Assembly: GCA_022353185.1 (NCBI GenBank) | Contig: JAKRWB010000159.1 | Span: 1-39,734 of the forward strand | Reading direction: 5' to 3' | Length of the DNA stretch: 39,734 bases | Source: ANME-2 cluster archaeon | Lineage (GTDB): Archaea; Halobacteriota; Methanosarcinia; Methanosarcinales; Methanocomedenaceae | Shown here: positions 17,176 through 25,951 of the stretch, in pieces | Layout: every line of letters begins with the position of its first letter | Position numbering within the stretch: position 1 is the stretch's first letter | The notes under the pieces: model-generated | Seen by the model: only the letters and a program-made list of their open reading frames with translations | What the model was told of the DNA's origin: nothing | The model's database searches: none | Position numbers and translations under genes: made by a program

Positions 17176-18010
17176 TTCCTTTTCCTCCCGGATCTGCCCG
17201 TTTTTTCGTTATATCGAGTTTTCGCAAATCCTTCAGTTTTCCCAGCCTGGTACCATCCAGCAGATACGCCTGTCCCCCATCCAGGTCCACAGCATTTGCT
17301 GCAAATACCGGACCCAGCAGGTCATCATGCATTGATTCATTGAATGCCACTCCCCCGCATAGCTGGCAAAACGCAGGCATGATTATCACTTCAGGGTCAG
17401 ACCACGGCAGGTCATCACCTCTCAGGCGGTAATGTGATTCCAGAGGTGTGCGGTGCAACCGGGTGCGTATCCAGGCGGGTTCGGCACTGCTGGAACCCAG
17501 GGAATCTGTGAACCTGATACTGGGGTGGTTGTGTGCCATTACAATATGGCGGCAGGCCAGCAGTTCAGGGTCCGGCCAGGTATGTCCGTGAAAGTACCCG
17601 ACACCGTCCAGCACAAAACCCCTGGCCGGCTGCAGTGTTATTTCAAGCCCTGCCGGTATTTTCTGCAACAGGTATTCCATGTCTCCATCATGGTTGCCGG
17701 GCACGATGTCAACCGGCACTCTCCTGGCAATACTTTCAAGGAAATGGGGGACTTCCTCCCGTTCCTGCCAGGATATTCTGGGCACATTATGTTTTACATC
17801 CCCCAGCAGCACAACCCTATCAGGCGTTTCAGTGTCTATATACTCCATTATCCTTGCAAGTCCCTGGGCGGATTGGCTCGGGACTATGATGCTGCTATTG
17901 GCAAGGTCCCATTCAATTCCAAGGTGGATATCTGCCACCACAAGTACCCTGATGGTATCCTCAACAACCAGGGCAGGTTCATCGACTATGGGTTCCAGTG
18001 CGGCAGTCAT
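17147..18010 (-). CDS. Calcineurin-like metallophosphoesterase, COG1407-like
   Basis: A 287-aa metallophosphoesterase. The dimetal site is seen as VADIHLG (about residue 28), LLGDVKH, VPGNHDG, and the pair YFHGHTWPD and VMAHNHPS. The sequence fits the archaeal COG1407 group (ICC-like phosphohydrolases), often annotated near DNA helicases but with unsettled substrate. It has no signal peptide. It is convergent with rnz and the two genes overlap by 29 bp, so the C-terminal basic tail (KKRADPGGKGTKRRGK) is encoded opposite the rnz C-terminus. Confidence 0.85.
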   Translation of the reverse strand: MTAALEPIVDEPALVVEDTIRVLVVADIHLGIEWDLANSSIIVPSQSAQGLARIMEYIDTETPDRVVLLGDVKHNVPRISWQEREEVPHFLESIARRVPVDIVPGNHDGDMEYLLQKIPAGLEITLQPARGFVLDGVGYFHGHTWPDPELLACRHIVMAHNHPSIRFTDSLGSSSAEPAWIRTRLHRTPLESHYRLRGDDLPWSDPEVIIMPAFCQLCGGVAFNESMHDDLLGPVFAANAVDLDGGQAYLLDGTRLGKLKDLRKLDITKKRADPGGKGTKRRGKVSR

Positions 18011-18105
18011 ATGCTAACATATATCACGATTGATTATAAATTCACAGGTTAGAATATTAGCACAGTTATGATAATATGAATTACATTCAGAATTAATTAT
18101 TAATG

Positions 18106-18192
18106 CTAAGAATGAGCAAACCTTAAATGCCCCATCTCAAGCAGCACCCGAACGGTCATCAATGGTATGTTCTCGTCTACGAAAATCTTCAT
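18106..18192 (-). pseudogene. Truncated DUF5615-type PIN-like toxin
   Basis: A 28-aa frame beginning MKIFVDENIPLMTVRVLLEMGH is the N-terminus of DUF5615 PIN-like toxins, which normally run to about 110-120 residues. It ends after LRFAHS with a TAG, so everything after the first catalytic aspartate is missing. Its ATG overlaps the stop of the upstream DUF433 remnant (ATGA), the normal layout of this toxin-antitoxin pair. Confidence 0.7.
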
Positions 18193-18335
18193 ACACCACT
18201 TGCTAACGCCTCAATGGGTGTAACTTGCTCTTCAGCCAGTGACGCTGCGTAGTCAAGACACGTAAGAATATCCTCCCGTTCGAGTGAAGGATACTCTTCC
18301 AGGAGTTCCTCAATTGTGTCTCCATTGGCCAACAT
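18189..18335 (-). pseudogene. Truncated DUF433 antitoxin
   Basis: The 48-aa frame MLANGDTIEELLEEYPSL...REDILTCLDYAASLAEE matches the C-terminal two thirds of DUF433 antitoxins. The N-terminal half is absent. An 18-bp direct repeat (GTTCACGATGTATTGAGC at 18356-18373 and 18391-18408) sits where the missing part should be and may mark the deletion. Paired with the broken DUF5615 gene, this is a dead toxin-antitoxin locus. Confidence 0.65.
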
Positions 18336-18449
18336 GTGTATGATTTTTTAAATGAGTTCACGATGTATTGAGCTTTTTGGAGCTTTTTTTGTTCACGATG
18401 TATTGAGCCCTTCCATGTAACAAGTATAGTGCTTAGAAATAATCCCAGC

Positions 18450-19736
18450 TTAAAATAGCTGGGACTGACTGCTCTGCATAACCGGAACAAAGTTTTCAAG
18501 GGGTTTTAACCTGTAGTCTTCCAAGAGTACGTTTGTGGTGTTATTTTCAGGAACGCTTACTGAAATGGCTTTGGTCCGCCCGTACCTGCCTTTGCTTACT
18601 ACCATAGCGTTCACGATACCCAGCATGTCCAGTTCAGATATAAGGTCTGTTATCCTGCGTTGTGTCAGGATATCGGCACCGATGTCAGCGCACATCTGTT
18701 TATAAGCAGTATATACCTCGCCTGTGGAAATGTTGTCACCTGGTTTTTCCAGCCACTCTTTGATTTTCAATACACTCAGCAGAACTAATTTAGATTGGGT
18801 AGGCAGCGTGCGAACTACTTCCACAATCCTGTCCACTTCTATCTTATCCTGGGCAGTTCTTACGTGTTTTTCTTCCACAGTGGAGGATTTGGACCGCTCA
18901 GCAATCTCTCCTGAAACCCTGAGCAGGTCCAAAGCACGTCGGGCATCACCGTGTTCCTGGGCTGCAAATGCAGCGCACAGGCGTGTTACCGTTTCATTAA
19001 GTGCATTTTTCTTAAACGCCATTTTTGCTCTCTGTTCAAGGATATCGTGTATCTGTTCAGCATCGTATGGTGGGAATATAATCTCTTCTTCACCTAATGA
19101 ACTCTTTACCCTTGGATCGAGGAATTCTGTGAATTTCAGGTCATTTGATATACCAATAAGGCTGACCCTTGCGTTTTTAAGGTCGGCATTGATCCTTGAC
19201 AGGTTGTATAGTACATCATCTCCTTTCCTGACAAGTTTATCTATCTCGTCCATTATTACAATGACTACACGTTTTTTTTCATCCAGGGAATTCTTGAATT
19301 CTTCGTACACCTGGTCTGTAGGCCATCCGGTCATGGGTACTTCTTTACCCAAATGACGTGCTAAAGTGGCAAGAAGACGGTATTGGGTATCCACTACCTC
19401 GCAGTTTATATATATTACAGTACAAGGCATTTCATGTGATTCCCCGGTCTTTTCAAGTTCGTTTCCCACATACTTAACAACGGCAGTTTTGCCTGTACCT
19501 GTTTTTCCATAGATTAAAATGTTAGATGGTGTATCTCCCCTTAGGGCTGCCACCAATATGCTAACTACAGATTGAATTTGCTCATCCCTATGGGGTAGGT
19601 TATCAGGCGTGTATGTAGGTCTCAGGACTTCTTTGTTATCAAAAATAACAACATTACTAAGATAGTCTTCAAAGAGTCCGTTCAAAGATTTTTTTTTATG
19701 TAAGTTTTTTTCAGTTTTTAAGTCTAACACCTGCAT
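18450..19736 (-). CDS. cdc6: Orc1/Cdc6 replication initiator
   Basis: A 428-aa AAA+ ATPase from the start chosen at 19736. It has LPHRDEQIQSVVSIL, Walker A IYGKTGTGKTAVVKYV, Walker B VVIVIMDEIDKLV, sensor 1 VSLIGISNDLKF and sensor 2 GDARRALDLLR, then a C-terminal winged helix (about residues 330-410) that binds origin boxes. The frame stays open upstream to 19874, but the extra 46 residues are unlike the family, whereas LKTEKNLHKKKSLNGLFEDYL is the usual beginning. The real start may even be a codon or two downstream. ORB-like boxes and an AT-rich tract lie immediately upstream, the usual archaeal origin arrangement. Confidence 0.93.
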   Translation of the reverse strand: MQVLDLKTEKNLHKKKSLNGLFEDYLSNVVIFDNKEVLRPTYTPDNLPHRDEQIQSVVSILVAALRGDTPSNILIYGKTGTGKTAVVKYVGNELEKTGESHEMPCTVIYINCEVVDTQYRLLATLARHLGKEVPMTGWPTDQVYEEFKNSLDEKKRVVIVIMDEIDKLVRKGDDVLYNLSRINADLKNARVSLIGISNDLKFTEFLDPRVKSSLGEEEIIFPPYDAEQIHDILEQRAKMAFKKNALNETVTRLCAAFAAQEHGDARRALDLLRVSGEIAERSKSSTVEEKHVRTAQDKIEVDRIVEVVRTLPTQSKLVLLSVLKIKEWLEKPGDNISTGEVYTAYKQMCADIGADILTQRRITDLISELDMLGIVNAMVVSKGRYGRTKAISVSVPENNTTNVLLEDYRLKPLENFVPVMQSSQSQLF

Positions 19737-19864
19737 ACCACCTAAATGTTTAACATTACTAATTTTTTTCAATGAATTTCTGACCAGCAAAGTTCTACAA
19801 ACTGATGTTTGTAATCTCCACTTGATGCATAGGAAGTGGACCCTTTTTATAGGTTCTGGTTGAC

Positions 19865-19886
19865 ACCCCTTCATTTCTTGTGGAAC
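19865..19886 (-). other. ORB-like origin box 1
   Basis: Read on the minus strand this is GTTCCACAAGAAATGAAGGGGT. It shares the TTCCA...GAAAT.AAGGGG skeleton with box 2, a dyad-like half followed by a G-run as in archaeal origin recognition boxes. It lies 128 bp before the chosen cdc6 start. Confidence 0.65.
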
Positions 19887-19999
19887 CTTAAAAAATCTGC
19901 TTAAAAATATGATTTATAAGTATCAAGAGAGCAATTTATTTAGGAGGGTATTTATTTATTTATTTGATCTTTAATTGATTTTGATGTTTTTTTTGGGAT

Positions 20000-20039
20000 A
20001 CCCCCTTTATTTCGTCTGGAAAGTTTATAAAGGAGGGGG
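20000..20039. other. ORB-like box 2 with an inverted half box
   Basis: 20000-20022 read on the minus strand starts TTTCCAGACGAAATAAAGGG and continues GGT, a closer ORB match than box 1. Directly overlapping on the plus strand, TGGAAAGTTTATAAAGGAGG and three more G (20018-20039) supplies an opposite G-run. Together CCCCCTTTAT and ATAAAGGAGGGGG form an inverted repeat. Confidence 0.6.
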
Positions 20040-20164
20040 ACCGTATGATTTCAACTGGAAGTGCTAAAAAAAATAGAAAGTATAATAATATAATATATAA
20101 AAAAAATAGTACTAAGGTCTACTTAGTTTATTTTATACATATATCTTTCTATTTAGTTATATTA

Positions 20165-20210
20165 ATTAAATCAATTATTAATATAATTAAATCAATTATT
20201 AATATAATTA
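20165..20210. repeat. 21-bp AT-rich tandem repeat in the origin region
   Basis: The unit TTAAATCAATTATTAATATAA occurs twice in tandem, inside the AT-rich tract. It would melt easily and may be part of the unwinding element. Confidence 0.6.
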
Positions 20211-20303
20211 TATTGTTTATGTTTAAAAACTACTATATCAAAATCATAAATTAGTAGATCAACAAGATTTGAGGAGAAAATTATACTTTATATACCATAA
20301 AAA

Positions 20304-20441
20304 ATGGAAGAAAATAATAAGATAGTCGAAAAATTAAAACAACATAAACGTAGAATATTTTTTAAAACGAAAGCTAAGGAAATCAACTTATCAATTTCAG
20401 ATGCAGAGAAGGAAATGCGTTTATATTTTCCTATACGTTAA
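20304..20441 (+). CDS. Small basic protein, possible wHTH fragment
   Basis: A 45-aa frame from an ATG at 20304 reads EKLKQHKRRIFFKTKAKEIN and ends MRLYFPIR. The pattern of a basic strand followed by KAKEINLSISDAEKEM is like the recognition part of small archaeal winged-helix proteins. A TTTATATA box at 20288-20295 lies just before it, too close for a conventional leader. It could be a real small DNA-binding protein, a truncated gene or chance. 20442-20531 holds nothing visible. Confidence 0.35.
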   Translation: MEENNKIVEKLKQHKRRIFFKTKAKEINLSISDAEKEMRLYFPIR

Positions 20442-20531
20442 AAAAATTGAACAGAAAGTAAATTGAAAACTCAAAAGAAAATGCTTTCAATTAAATCTCC
20501 AGACGAAATCATAGGGTTGGGGGTAATCCCT

Positions 20532-20822
20532 TCATTCATTTACCGGAACTGTTTCAAGCTGGCCTGCTAAATTCCATATTACCGTTCTTGTATGCAAAGG
20601 CAAATTTTGGTCTGTACTTATGTCATCAAGAATCCTTATGCTTTTAGCAGCCCTGATCGCAGTTGAATCTTCATTCTTTGAAAGAATACCTTTTATTTCA
20701 TCAGCAGAACGTCTAATATTTCTTGGAACTGAATCATCATTAACAATACGATCAACAACTTCTATACACTGTCTTATCACTTCAGCTGGTTCAGCTGGTT
20801 TTCTCATCATTTTGGAACACAT
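20532..20822 (-). CDS. UPF0147 family protein
   Basis: A 96-aa helical archaeal protein. VIRQCIEVVDRIVNDDSVPRNIRRSADEI and LDDISTDQNLPLHTRTVIWNLAGQLETV are the family's characteristic halves. Function is unknown. The start may be the ATG six codons in (MRKPAEP) rather than 20822, because the first residues (MCSKM) are not typical. It is divergent from the UPF0148 gene, and the 96 bp between them must hold both promoters. Confidence 0.85.
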   Translation of the reverse strand: MCSKMMRKPAEPAEVIRQCIEVVDRIVNDDSVPRNIRRSADEIKGILSKNEDSTAIRAAKSIRILDDISTDQNLPLHTRTVIWNLAGQLETVPVNE

Positions 20823-20963
20823 CCTTACATTTAAAATTGAAACGAATATATGTTAATTCAATAATTTTAATATTATTTTGTAATTTAAACTTACTTTAAA
20901 AAGCAGCGGTTAATTTAAGTGTTTATATTACTTATAATGTATGAAAGATTTTCGGTGATAACA

Positions 20964-21557
20964 TTGACTAAGACTGACGAAGACGTAAAACTGGAGAAAA
21001 TAGGAAAATACTTAGAGCTGGGAGGAACTATGCTAGCTCAACATTGTGAGTGCGGCGCACCACTGTTCCGTTATCATGGTAATGTGGTATGTCCTATTTG
21101 TGATTCTAATGGTTCTAATAATCCTGATGTTATTAAATCCAGAAAAAAAGAAAAACCAGGCAGAGAAACGAGCGGACAAAATGAAGTTTTGTTACAGACA
21201 AATACATCAAATACAGATAACAACTTATCCGGTCAGACAAATTCTTCAATAACACAACAATATATATCTTCCCCTGAACAAAGACCAACTTCTCAAACAC
21301 CAAAAGCACAAGCGGCATCGGCAATATCTTCATCAATAGCTCCCCATGTTCCACCCGGACAGGCATCAGGGTATGAAGGTAAAACCAGAATTATATCACC
21401 TGAAACTCAAGAATTTATTAGTTACACAATAATTAACAAAATGGTTCAACTTTGCATGGACCTGCAGCGTGAAACCGACCTGGGCAGGATCATGCAACAG
21501 ATGGAAGCCATCAAATCAGGTACAAAGGCATTGAAAAATCTTAAAAAAATTAATTAG
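20964..21557 (+). CDS. UPF0148 / SSSCA1-type zinc-finger protein
   Basis: About 198 aa. The N-terminal segment LEKIGKYLELGGTMLAQHCECGAPLFRYHGNVVCPICDS holds two CxC/CxxC pairs forming a zinc ribbon, the hallmark of the archaeal UPF0148 family related to human SSSCA1. A low-complexity Ser/Thr/Gln linker (about residues 55-140) and a C-terminal helix (MVQLCMDLQRETDLGRIMQQMEAI) follow. The frame is open from 20919, but TTG at 20964 with GGTGAT five bases upstream gives the N-terminus usual for the family (LTKTDEDVKLEKI). Role unknown. Confidence 0.8.
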   Translation: MTKTDEDVKLEKIGKYLELGGTMLAQHCECGAPLFRYHGNVVCPICDSNGSNNPDVIKSRKKEKPGRETSGQNEVLLQTNTSNTDNNLSGQTNSSITQQYISSPEQRPTSQTPKAQAASAISSSIAPHVPPGQASGYEGKTRIISPETQEFISYTIINKMVQLCMDLQRETDLGRIMQQMEAIKSGTKALKNLKKIN

Positions 21558-21575
21558 ATATTAGATAAAGAAATA

Positions 21576-24023
21576 TCATCCTTTATACTTGCCACCTACC
21601 ACTTCCCTGATACGTTGTGCGGTCTTCAAGCCTATTGACTCGACCTCCATCAGCTCATCAGTGCCGGCCCTCATCACTGCTTCTACAGTACCAAAATGGC
21701 GTAGCAATTTACCCGCAGCTTTAGGTCCAATATTAGATATGGCAGATATGATATACTCTTGCTGTTCTTTCAATGTCATAGCCGTCTTTTTACCGTGAAG
21801 ACTTGGCGTGCGTTTATTATCTTCCTGTTCACGCCTGGCAATAGCACCAATCATTTCTGCCGTTTCTGCTTCATCCCTGGTATTGAGGATAGGAACCCCG
21901 AAATCAGTGACAATGGATGCCAACACACCCCTGATAGCGTTGGGATGCAACTGCCTACCGGTATAGAGATTCTCGCCTTCGATTATCAGCACAGGCCGTT
22001 CATAGTTCCGGGCCAGGTTTGAAAGCTGCCTGAAGATGTTCCGCTCCTTATCAATAATGGAATCCAAAAAGTCCATATCGGTCTTGCGCTCAATGGCCAC
22101 CCGGTCGCTGACGATATAGTCGCCCACTTCCAGTGTGGCAAGGACGATATCAACCCCTCCCCTATCCAGGGCACGTGCCACACCTGAGCGAATCTCGCGC
22201 TGGTCCACATATACCAGGGGCTTTTCATTTTTATTTTCATAATCGAATATCTGTTTCTGTCCTGTCGAGGTAGCTACGGCTTTATTATTAATGTCAGCAA
22301 GGTCAATATTTCCAACTTCATCAGACATACCCGACATCCCAACTCCTCCAGCCTCATTAGTTGTACCCTGCATCCCAACTCCTCCACTCCCACCATATGT
22401 ATCCCCAAAACTTACCCTATCAGGAATATGCCTGTCTGAATCAGATGTGTTGTTGCTAAGTTCCCGCATCTTTTTGTTCATGTTCTGTTCCTTGCGGTGA
22501 CTGCTCCAGTAGTATGCCTCGTCCTTGGTGCCCTTTGCAACCAGCACTATCACTTTACCGGCATGACTGCGCCCGGTGCGCCCTTTCCGCTGGATGCTGC
22601 GTATCTCTGAGGGAACAGGTTCATAGAACAGCACCAGGTCAGTGGCAGGGATATCCAGTCCTTCTTCTGCCACTGAAGTGGCTACAAGGGTATTGTACTT
22701 CCCGGACTTGAACTGGTCCAGGATCTCCACCTGCTGTTTCTGGGTAAGGCCTGTATCCTTGTACTTGCTGGCTTGCCCAACGAACCTTACAGGCCTGACA
22801 CCTTCAACCTCTTCCAGGCTCTGTGTCACCAGTTCAGACATATCCCTGTAATTGGTGAATATGATCACCCTGGAATCAGGGTTCTTGTTCAACTGTTCTG
22901 ATACAATCTCCTGTACGGCTTCCAGTTTAGGATGGACCGCATCCAACTCCTTCAGGGCATACATGGCATGGCGCATGTTCACGTCATCCACCAGCCTGCG
23001 GGATGCCTTACTGCCTGACTTTGAATTAGCCTCATGCTCCAGGCGGTCAAAATATTTGGCCAGGGCCTCTGGTCCCTGGGTCTCGGCGACCTCAATGGCA
23101 TGTGCCACTTTAAAGATCTCGGCGACCAGGGAGATGGCTTTGTAAACCATCTGGTCAGGTCCGCCTCTCAGTTTACCCTGCAGCCTGGATTGTAGATCCA
23201 GCAGTTCGCGTTTGTTCAGGTATTTCTGGTTAGGAGCCACAAAACCCAATTTAGCAAGCTGGGTTAGCCTATCTTCCAATACTTTTTTCATAGAATCAAG
23301 CAGCCCCTTCATTTCCACTGGAACTATTACATGCCTCCATTCCAGTTTCCTGAAATGGACATAAGGTTTCACGTCAGGGTCATCTTCGGTCCTTACCTGG
23401 ATACTTGAGATATGGAGGTTGCGGGTTACTTCATCGATCTTGTCGCTGTTTGAGCCGGGACTGGCTGTGATTCCCAGTATTAACGGGTCATGTGCCAGTG
23501 CCTGGTATTTTTCGGCAATGTACACGTAGGCATAGTTGCCCACAGCTCTGTGGGCTTCGTCAAAGGTGATATGGATCACGTCGGACAGGTCGATGCGGCG
23601 GGAGAGCATGTCGTTTTCTATGACCTGGGGCGTGGAGACCACCACCCGGGCATCATTCCAAAGTGCAGTCCGTTTTGCAGGCGGGATGCTGCCTGTGAAC
23701 ACCACAATATCTTCCGGGGACAGGTTCATAGAATTCTTCAAAAAGGCTGCATGTTGCTCCACGAGAGGTTTGGTGGGTGATAGGATGAGGGCTTTGCCGC
23801 TTTTTTGTGTGAACCTGCCTGCGATTACCAGCATGGCAACTATGGTCTTGCCCAGGCCTGTTGGCAGTACCACCAGGGTGGATTGTTTGAGTGCCATGCC
23901 TGCAAGGTTGAGCTGGAAGAGGCGCTGCTCTATCGTGTTTGGCTTGATGAGAGGGTGGGTGATAAATTCGGTTGGATGTTCCTCAATATTTGTTTTTGTT
24001 TCCATCTGCGATATGGTAGACAC
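21576..24023 (-). CDS. hef: Hef helicase-nuclease (FANCM/XPF homologue)
   Basis: An 815-aa archaeal Hef. The N-terminal SF2 helicase has LPTGLGKTIVAMLV (Walker A, about residue 50), FDEAHRAVGNYAYV, ITASPGSN, an insert domain, and IIFTNYRDM, TSVAEEGLDIP and QRKGRTGRSHAGK. A glycine-rich linker (about 540-590) joins it to the XPF-type nuclease with VDQREIRSG, LEVGDYIVSDRVAIERKT (the catalytic ERK) and a C-terminal tandem HhH domain (ISNIGPKAAGKLLRHFGTVEAVM). Hef unwinds and cuts stalled or branched forks and is the archaeal counterpart of FANCM. It is full length. Its 3' end is only 18 bp from the end of UPF0148, in convergent orientation. Confidence 0.96.
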   Translation of the reverse strand: MSTISQMETKTNIEEHPTEFITHPLIKPNTIEQRLFQLNLAGMALKQSTLVVLPTGLGKTIVAMLVIAGRFTQKSGKALILSPTKPLVEQHAAFLKNSMNLSPEDIVVFTGSIPPAKRTALWNDARVVVSTPQVIENDMLSRRIDLSDVIHITFDEAHRAVGNYAYVYIAEKYQALAHDPLILGITASPGSNSDKIDEVTRNLHISSIQVRTEDDPDVKPYVHFRKLEWRHVIVPVEMKGLLDSMKKVLEDRLTQLAKLGFVAPNQKYLNKRELLDLQSRLQGKLRGGPDQMVYKAISLVAEIFKVAHAIEVAETQGPEALAKYFDRLEHEANSKSGSKASRRLVDDVNMRHAMYALKELDAVHPKLEAVQEIVSEQLNKNPDSRVIIFTNYRDMSELVTQSLEEVEGVRPVRFVGQASKYKDTGLTQKQQVEILDQFKSGKYNTLVATSVAEEGLDIPATDLVLFYEPVPSEIRSIQRKGRTGRSHAGKVIVLVAKGTKDEAYYWSSHRKEQNMNKKMRELSNNTSDSDRHIPDRVSFGDTYGGSGGVGMQGTTNEAGGVGMSGMSDEVGNIDLADINNKAVATSTGQKQIFDYENKNEKPLVYVDQREIRSGVARALDRGGVDIVLATLEVGDYIVSDRVAIERKTDMDFLDSIIDKERNIFRQLSNLARNYERPVLIIEGENLYTGRQLHPNAIRGVLASIVTDFGVPILNTRDEAETAEMIGAIARREQEDNKRTPSLHGKKTAMTLKEQQEYIISAISNIGPKAAGKLLRHFGTVEAVMRAGTDELMEVESIGLKTAQRIREVVGGKYKG

Positions 24024-24121
24024 TTACACTTTAAAACGCTATTTATTAATGGGCATCTGACGTTTTCAGTAGTAAGGAAATCGTATCTTGACAACAACCA
24101 ATAAGCTGGAGCATCAATGAA

Positions 24122-24259
24122 ATGTCCGAATTAAAAGATAGACTCGAAATATGGATAAAAGAATACTGGGGTGAGCGATGTCCTGATTATTGTGCATCCT
24201 GTCCTTGTTGTGAAGCTTGGGATGCATTCGATTATTTGTTCCAGCATGGTGAAGAATAA
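24122..24259 (+). CDS. Tiny Cys-rich protein (45 aa)
   Basis: This short frame encodes MSELKDRLEIWIKEYWGER, then CPDYCASCPCCEAWDAFDYLF, and a short acidic end. Five cysteines in a dozen residues could hold zinc or an iron-sulphur cluster. The coding-like composition, with an amphipathic helix before the Cys knot and aromatic residues after it, supports a real gene. There is no clear ribosome site. It starts about 100 bp from the divergent hef gene. I do not know the family. Confidence 0.5.
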   Translation: MSELKDRLEIWIKEYWGERCPDYCASCPCCEAWDAFDYLFQHGEE

Positions 24260-24307
24260 CATATTTACGCACACTTAGTTTGAATCGTAGACCAAAAGAT
24301 TTAAGTA

Positions 24308-24336
24308 ATTCAGTAACTGAATTATTCAGTAAGTGA
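24308..24336 (+). promoter_or_regulatory. Tandem palindromes before the DUF234 ATPase gene
   Basis: TTCAGTAACTGAA (24309-24321) is a perfect 13-bp palindrome; TTCAGTAAGTGAA follows 16 bp later (24325-24337), one base off. They lie directly upstream of the ATG at 24343 and would sit on or just after the transcription start, a natural operator position. The binding factor is unknown. Confidence 0.4.
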
Positions 24337-24342
24337 ATATAG

Positions 24343-25749
24343 ATGAAATTTATCAATCGTGAAAAAGAAATACAGATTCTTGAAGATATCGGGCTATTGT
24401 CCAAAAGAAAATTGTTTTCGGTAGCGATATGGGGTTTAAGGCGTGTCGGTAAAACAAGATTGATGCTTGAATTTATGGAAGATACTGATATATATTTTTT
24501 TGTGAACAATGACAAAACAAGCATAAGTCTACTGGATGAGTATGAGATATATCTAAGAAATGCTAAAATCATCAGTGAACTTGAGAAATTGAACAGTTGG
24601 GATGATTTTTTTAAAGTCCTGTTTGAAAGATATGAAGGTATTGTTGCATTTGATGAGTTCCAAAATTTCTTATCTGTGGACAAATCTGTATTTGGTACTT
24701 TGCAGAAATATATTGATCTGAATGAGGAAAAAAAAGGTATTCTTCTCTTTTTTTCAGGTTCTACTTCAGGACTTATAAAAAAATTGTTTTTAGACTCAAA
24801 ACAGCCACTGTATGGCAGAATAAAGAGGAAAATGCATTTGAAACCCATGTCTTTTGAAAATATTATTGACATGTGTACGGAACTTGATATTACTGAACTT
24901 TCAGATATCATAAAGTTATATGCGGTTGCCGGAGGCTATCCACGTTATTATGTTGCTGTTGAAGATGAAAATTTAAGTGATGTGTCTTTTGAAAAAATTA
25001 TCGATCGATTTTTCTTTGTGGAAAATGCAATTTTTGAAGATGAGGTCATGTCAATATTGTCTTTGGAATTCGGGAAAAGAAGTGGTGTGTATTATGATAT
25101 ACTTACAGCCGTTGCAAGCGGATGTACAAGGATTAGTGAGATTGCATCATTTTTAAGAAAAAAGGAGACTGACCTTACACGCCAGACGTATGAACTTGTG
25201 CATCATTTTAATATTTTAAATTATGAAGAACAGGTCATAGGCAATAAAAAATTGTTGTATATTGACCATCCTCTTATGGATTTTTGGTTCCGTTTCTTTT
25301 ACAAGAATATTTCAGATTATAAAAGACGAAATCCAAGGTTTGTAGAGAACACGAAACGAAATATTAACAATCATATTGGAAAAAGATTTGAGATTATTTC
25401 CCGGGAATTTTTAATCGATAAAAATAAGATCCCTTTTGAATATGACACGATTGGGAGGCAGTGGGGCAAGATAAAAGGTGCTCCAAAAGGACAAAATACT
25501 TATGAGATAGACATTGTTGCCTTGAATTCTGATTCAAAAGAGATACTTTTTGTTGAATGTAAATGGAAAGATCTGAGTTTAAAGCAGGCCGAGGATATCC
25601 TTATTGATTTACAGGAAAAATCTAAGTTTATTGATTGGAACAATGATGTTCGAAAGGAACATTTTGGATTAATCGCAAAGACGATTTCCGATAAGGATAT
25701 TTTGCGTGCAAGGGGTTTCATCGTTTTTGATCTGGATGATTTTAGATGA
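24343..25749 (+). CDS. Archaeal ATPase with DUF234 domain
   Basis: A 468-aa STAND-like archaeal ATPase of the COG1672 type. FINREKEIQILEDIG opens the protein; Walker A is WGLRRVGKTRL (about residues 30-40) and Walker B GIVAFDEFQNF (about 103). LLFFSGSTSGLIKKLF is the sensor 1 region. The middle (about 250-320) has winged-helix features (ISEIASFLRKKETDLTRQTYELVHHFNIL). The C-terminal DUF234 region has EIDIVAL...EILFVECKWK, a PD-(D/E)XK nuclease-like pattern. Such genes are abundant and mobile in archaeal genomes; the role is unknown. The sequence is AT-rich compared with hef. 25750-25951 downstream shows no gene. Confidence 0.88.
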   Translation: MKFINREKEIQILEDIGLLSKRKLFSVAIWGLRRVGKTRLMLEFMEDTDIYFFVNNDKTSISLLDEYEIYLRNAKIISELEKLNSWDDFFKVLFERYEGIVAFDEFQNFLSVDKSVFGTLQKYIDLNEEKKGILLFFSGSTSGLIKKLFLDSKQPLYGRIKRKMHLKPMSFENIIDMCTELDITELSDIIKLYAVAGGYPRYYVAVEDENLSDVSFEKIIDRFFFVENAIFEDEVMSILSLEFGKRSGVYYDILTAVASGCTRISEIASFLRKKETDLTRQTYELVHHFNILNYEEQVIGNKKLLYIDHPLMDFWFRFFYKNISDYKRRNPRFVENTKRNINNHIGKRFEIISREFLIDKNKIPFEYDTIGRQWGKIKGAPKGQNTYEIDIVALNSDSKEILFVECKWKDLSLKQAEDILIDLQEKSKFIDWNNDVRKEHFGLIAKTISDKDILRARGFIVFDLDDFR

Positions 25750-25951
25750 GGCTGGGTGAAAAGCACTGGATGAGATGCCGTGTGATTGTGCTGTGGTGCG
25801 GATGGTTAAGGCCAGGGAAGGGCTGGGGTCTGGTTAGTGGTAGGAATTTTTTGAACTTAGGGAGTGGAACAAATCGTTTTGTTTAAGTATACGAAGACCT
25901 TGTACTGTCAGTACAAGGAATGTTATTTCATATAAAACTGAAGGAATAATT

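Larger units (their letters stand above)
19737..20303. other. oriC: Probable chromosomal replication origin
   Basis: This 567-bp stretch upstream of cdc6 carries two ORB-like boxes, a third inverted half box and a long AT-rich tract (about 20043-20300) that would serve as a duplex-unwinding element. No supported gene lies in it; the frames here are low-complexity. The position next to the initiator gene and the box orientation fit an archaeal oriC. Established biology: Orc1/Cdc6 binds ORBs and loads MCM at the AT-rich element. Confidence 0.65.

Noticed and set aside
20045..20254. 69-aa frame in the AT-rich tract
   Set aside because: Low-complexity Ile/Asn/Lys sequence with an internal DNA repeat; better explained as the unwinding element of the origin.
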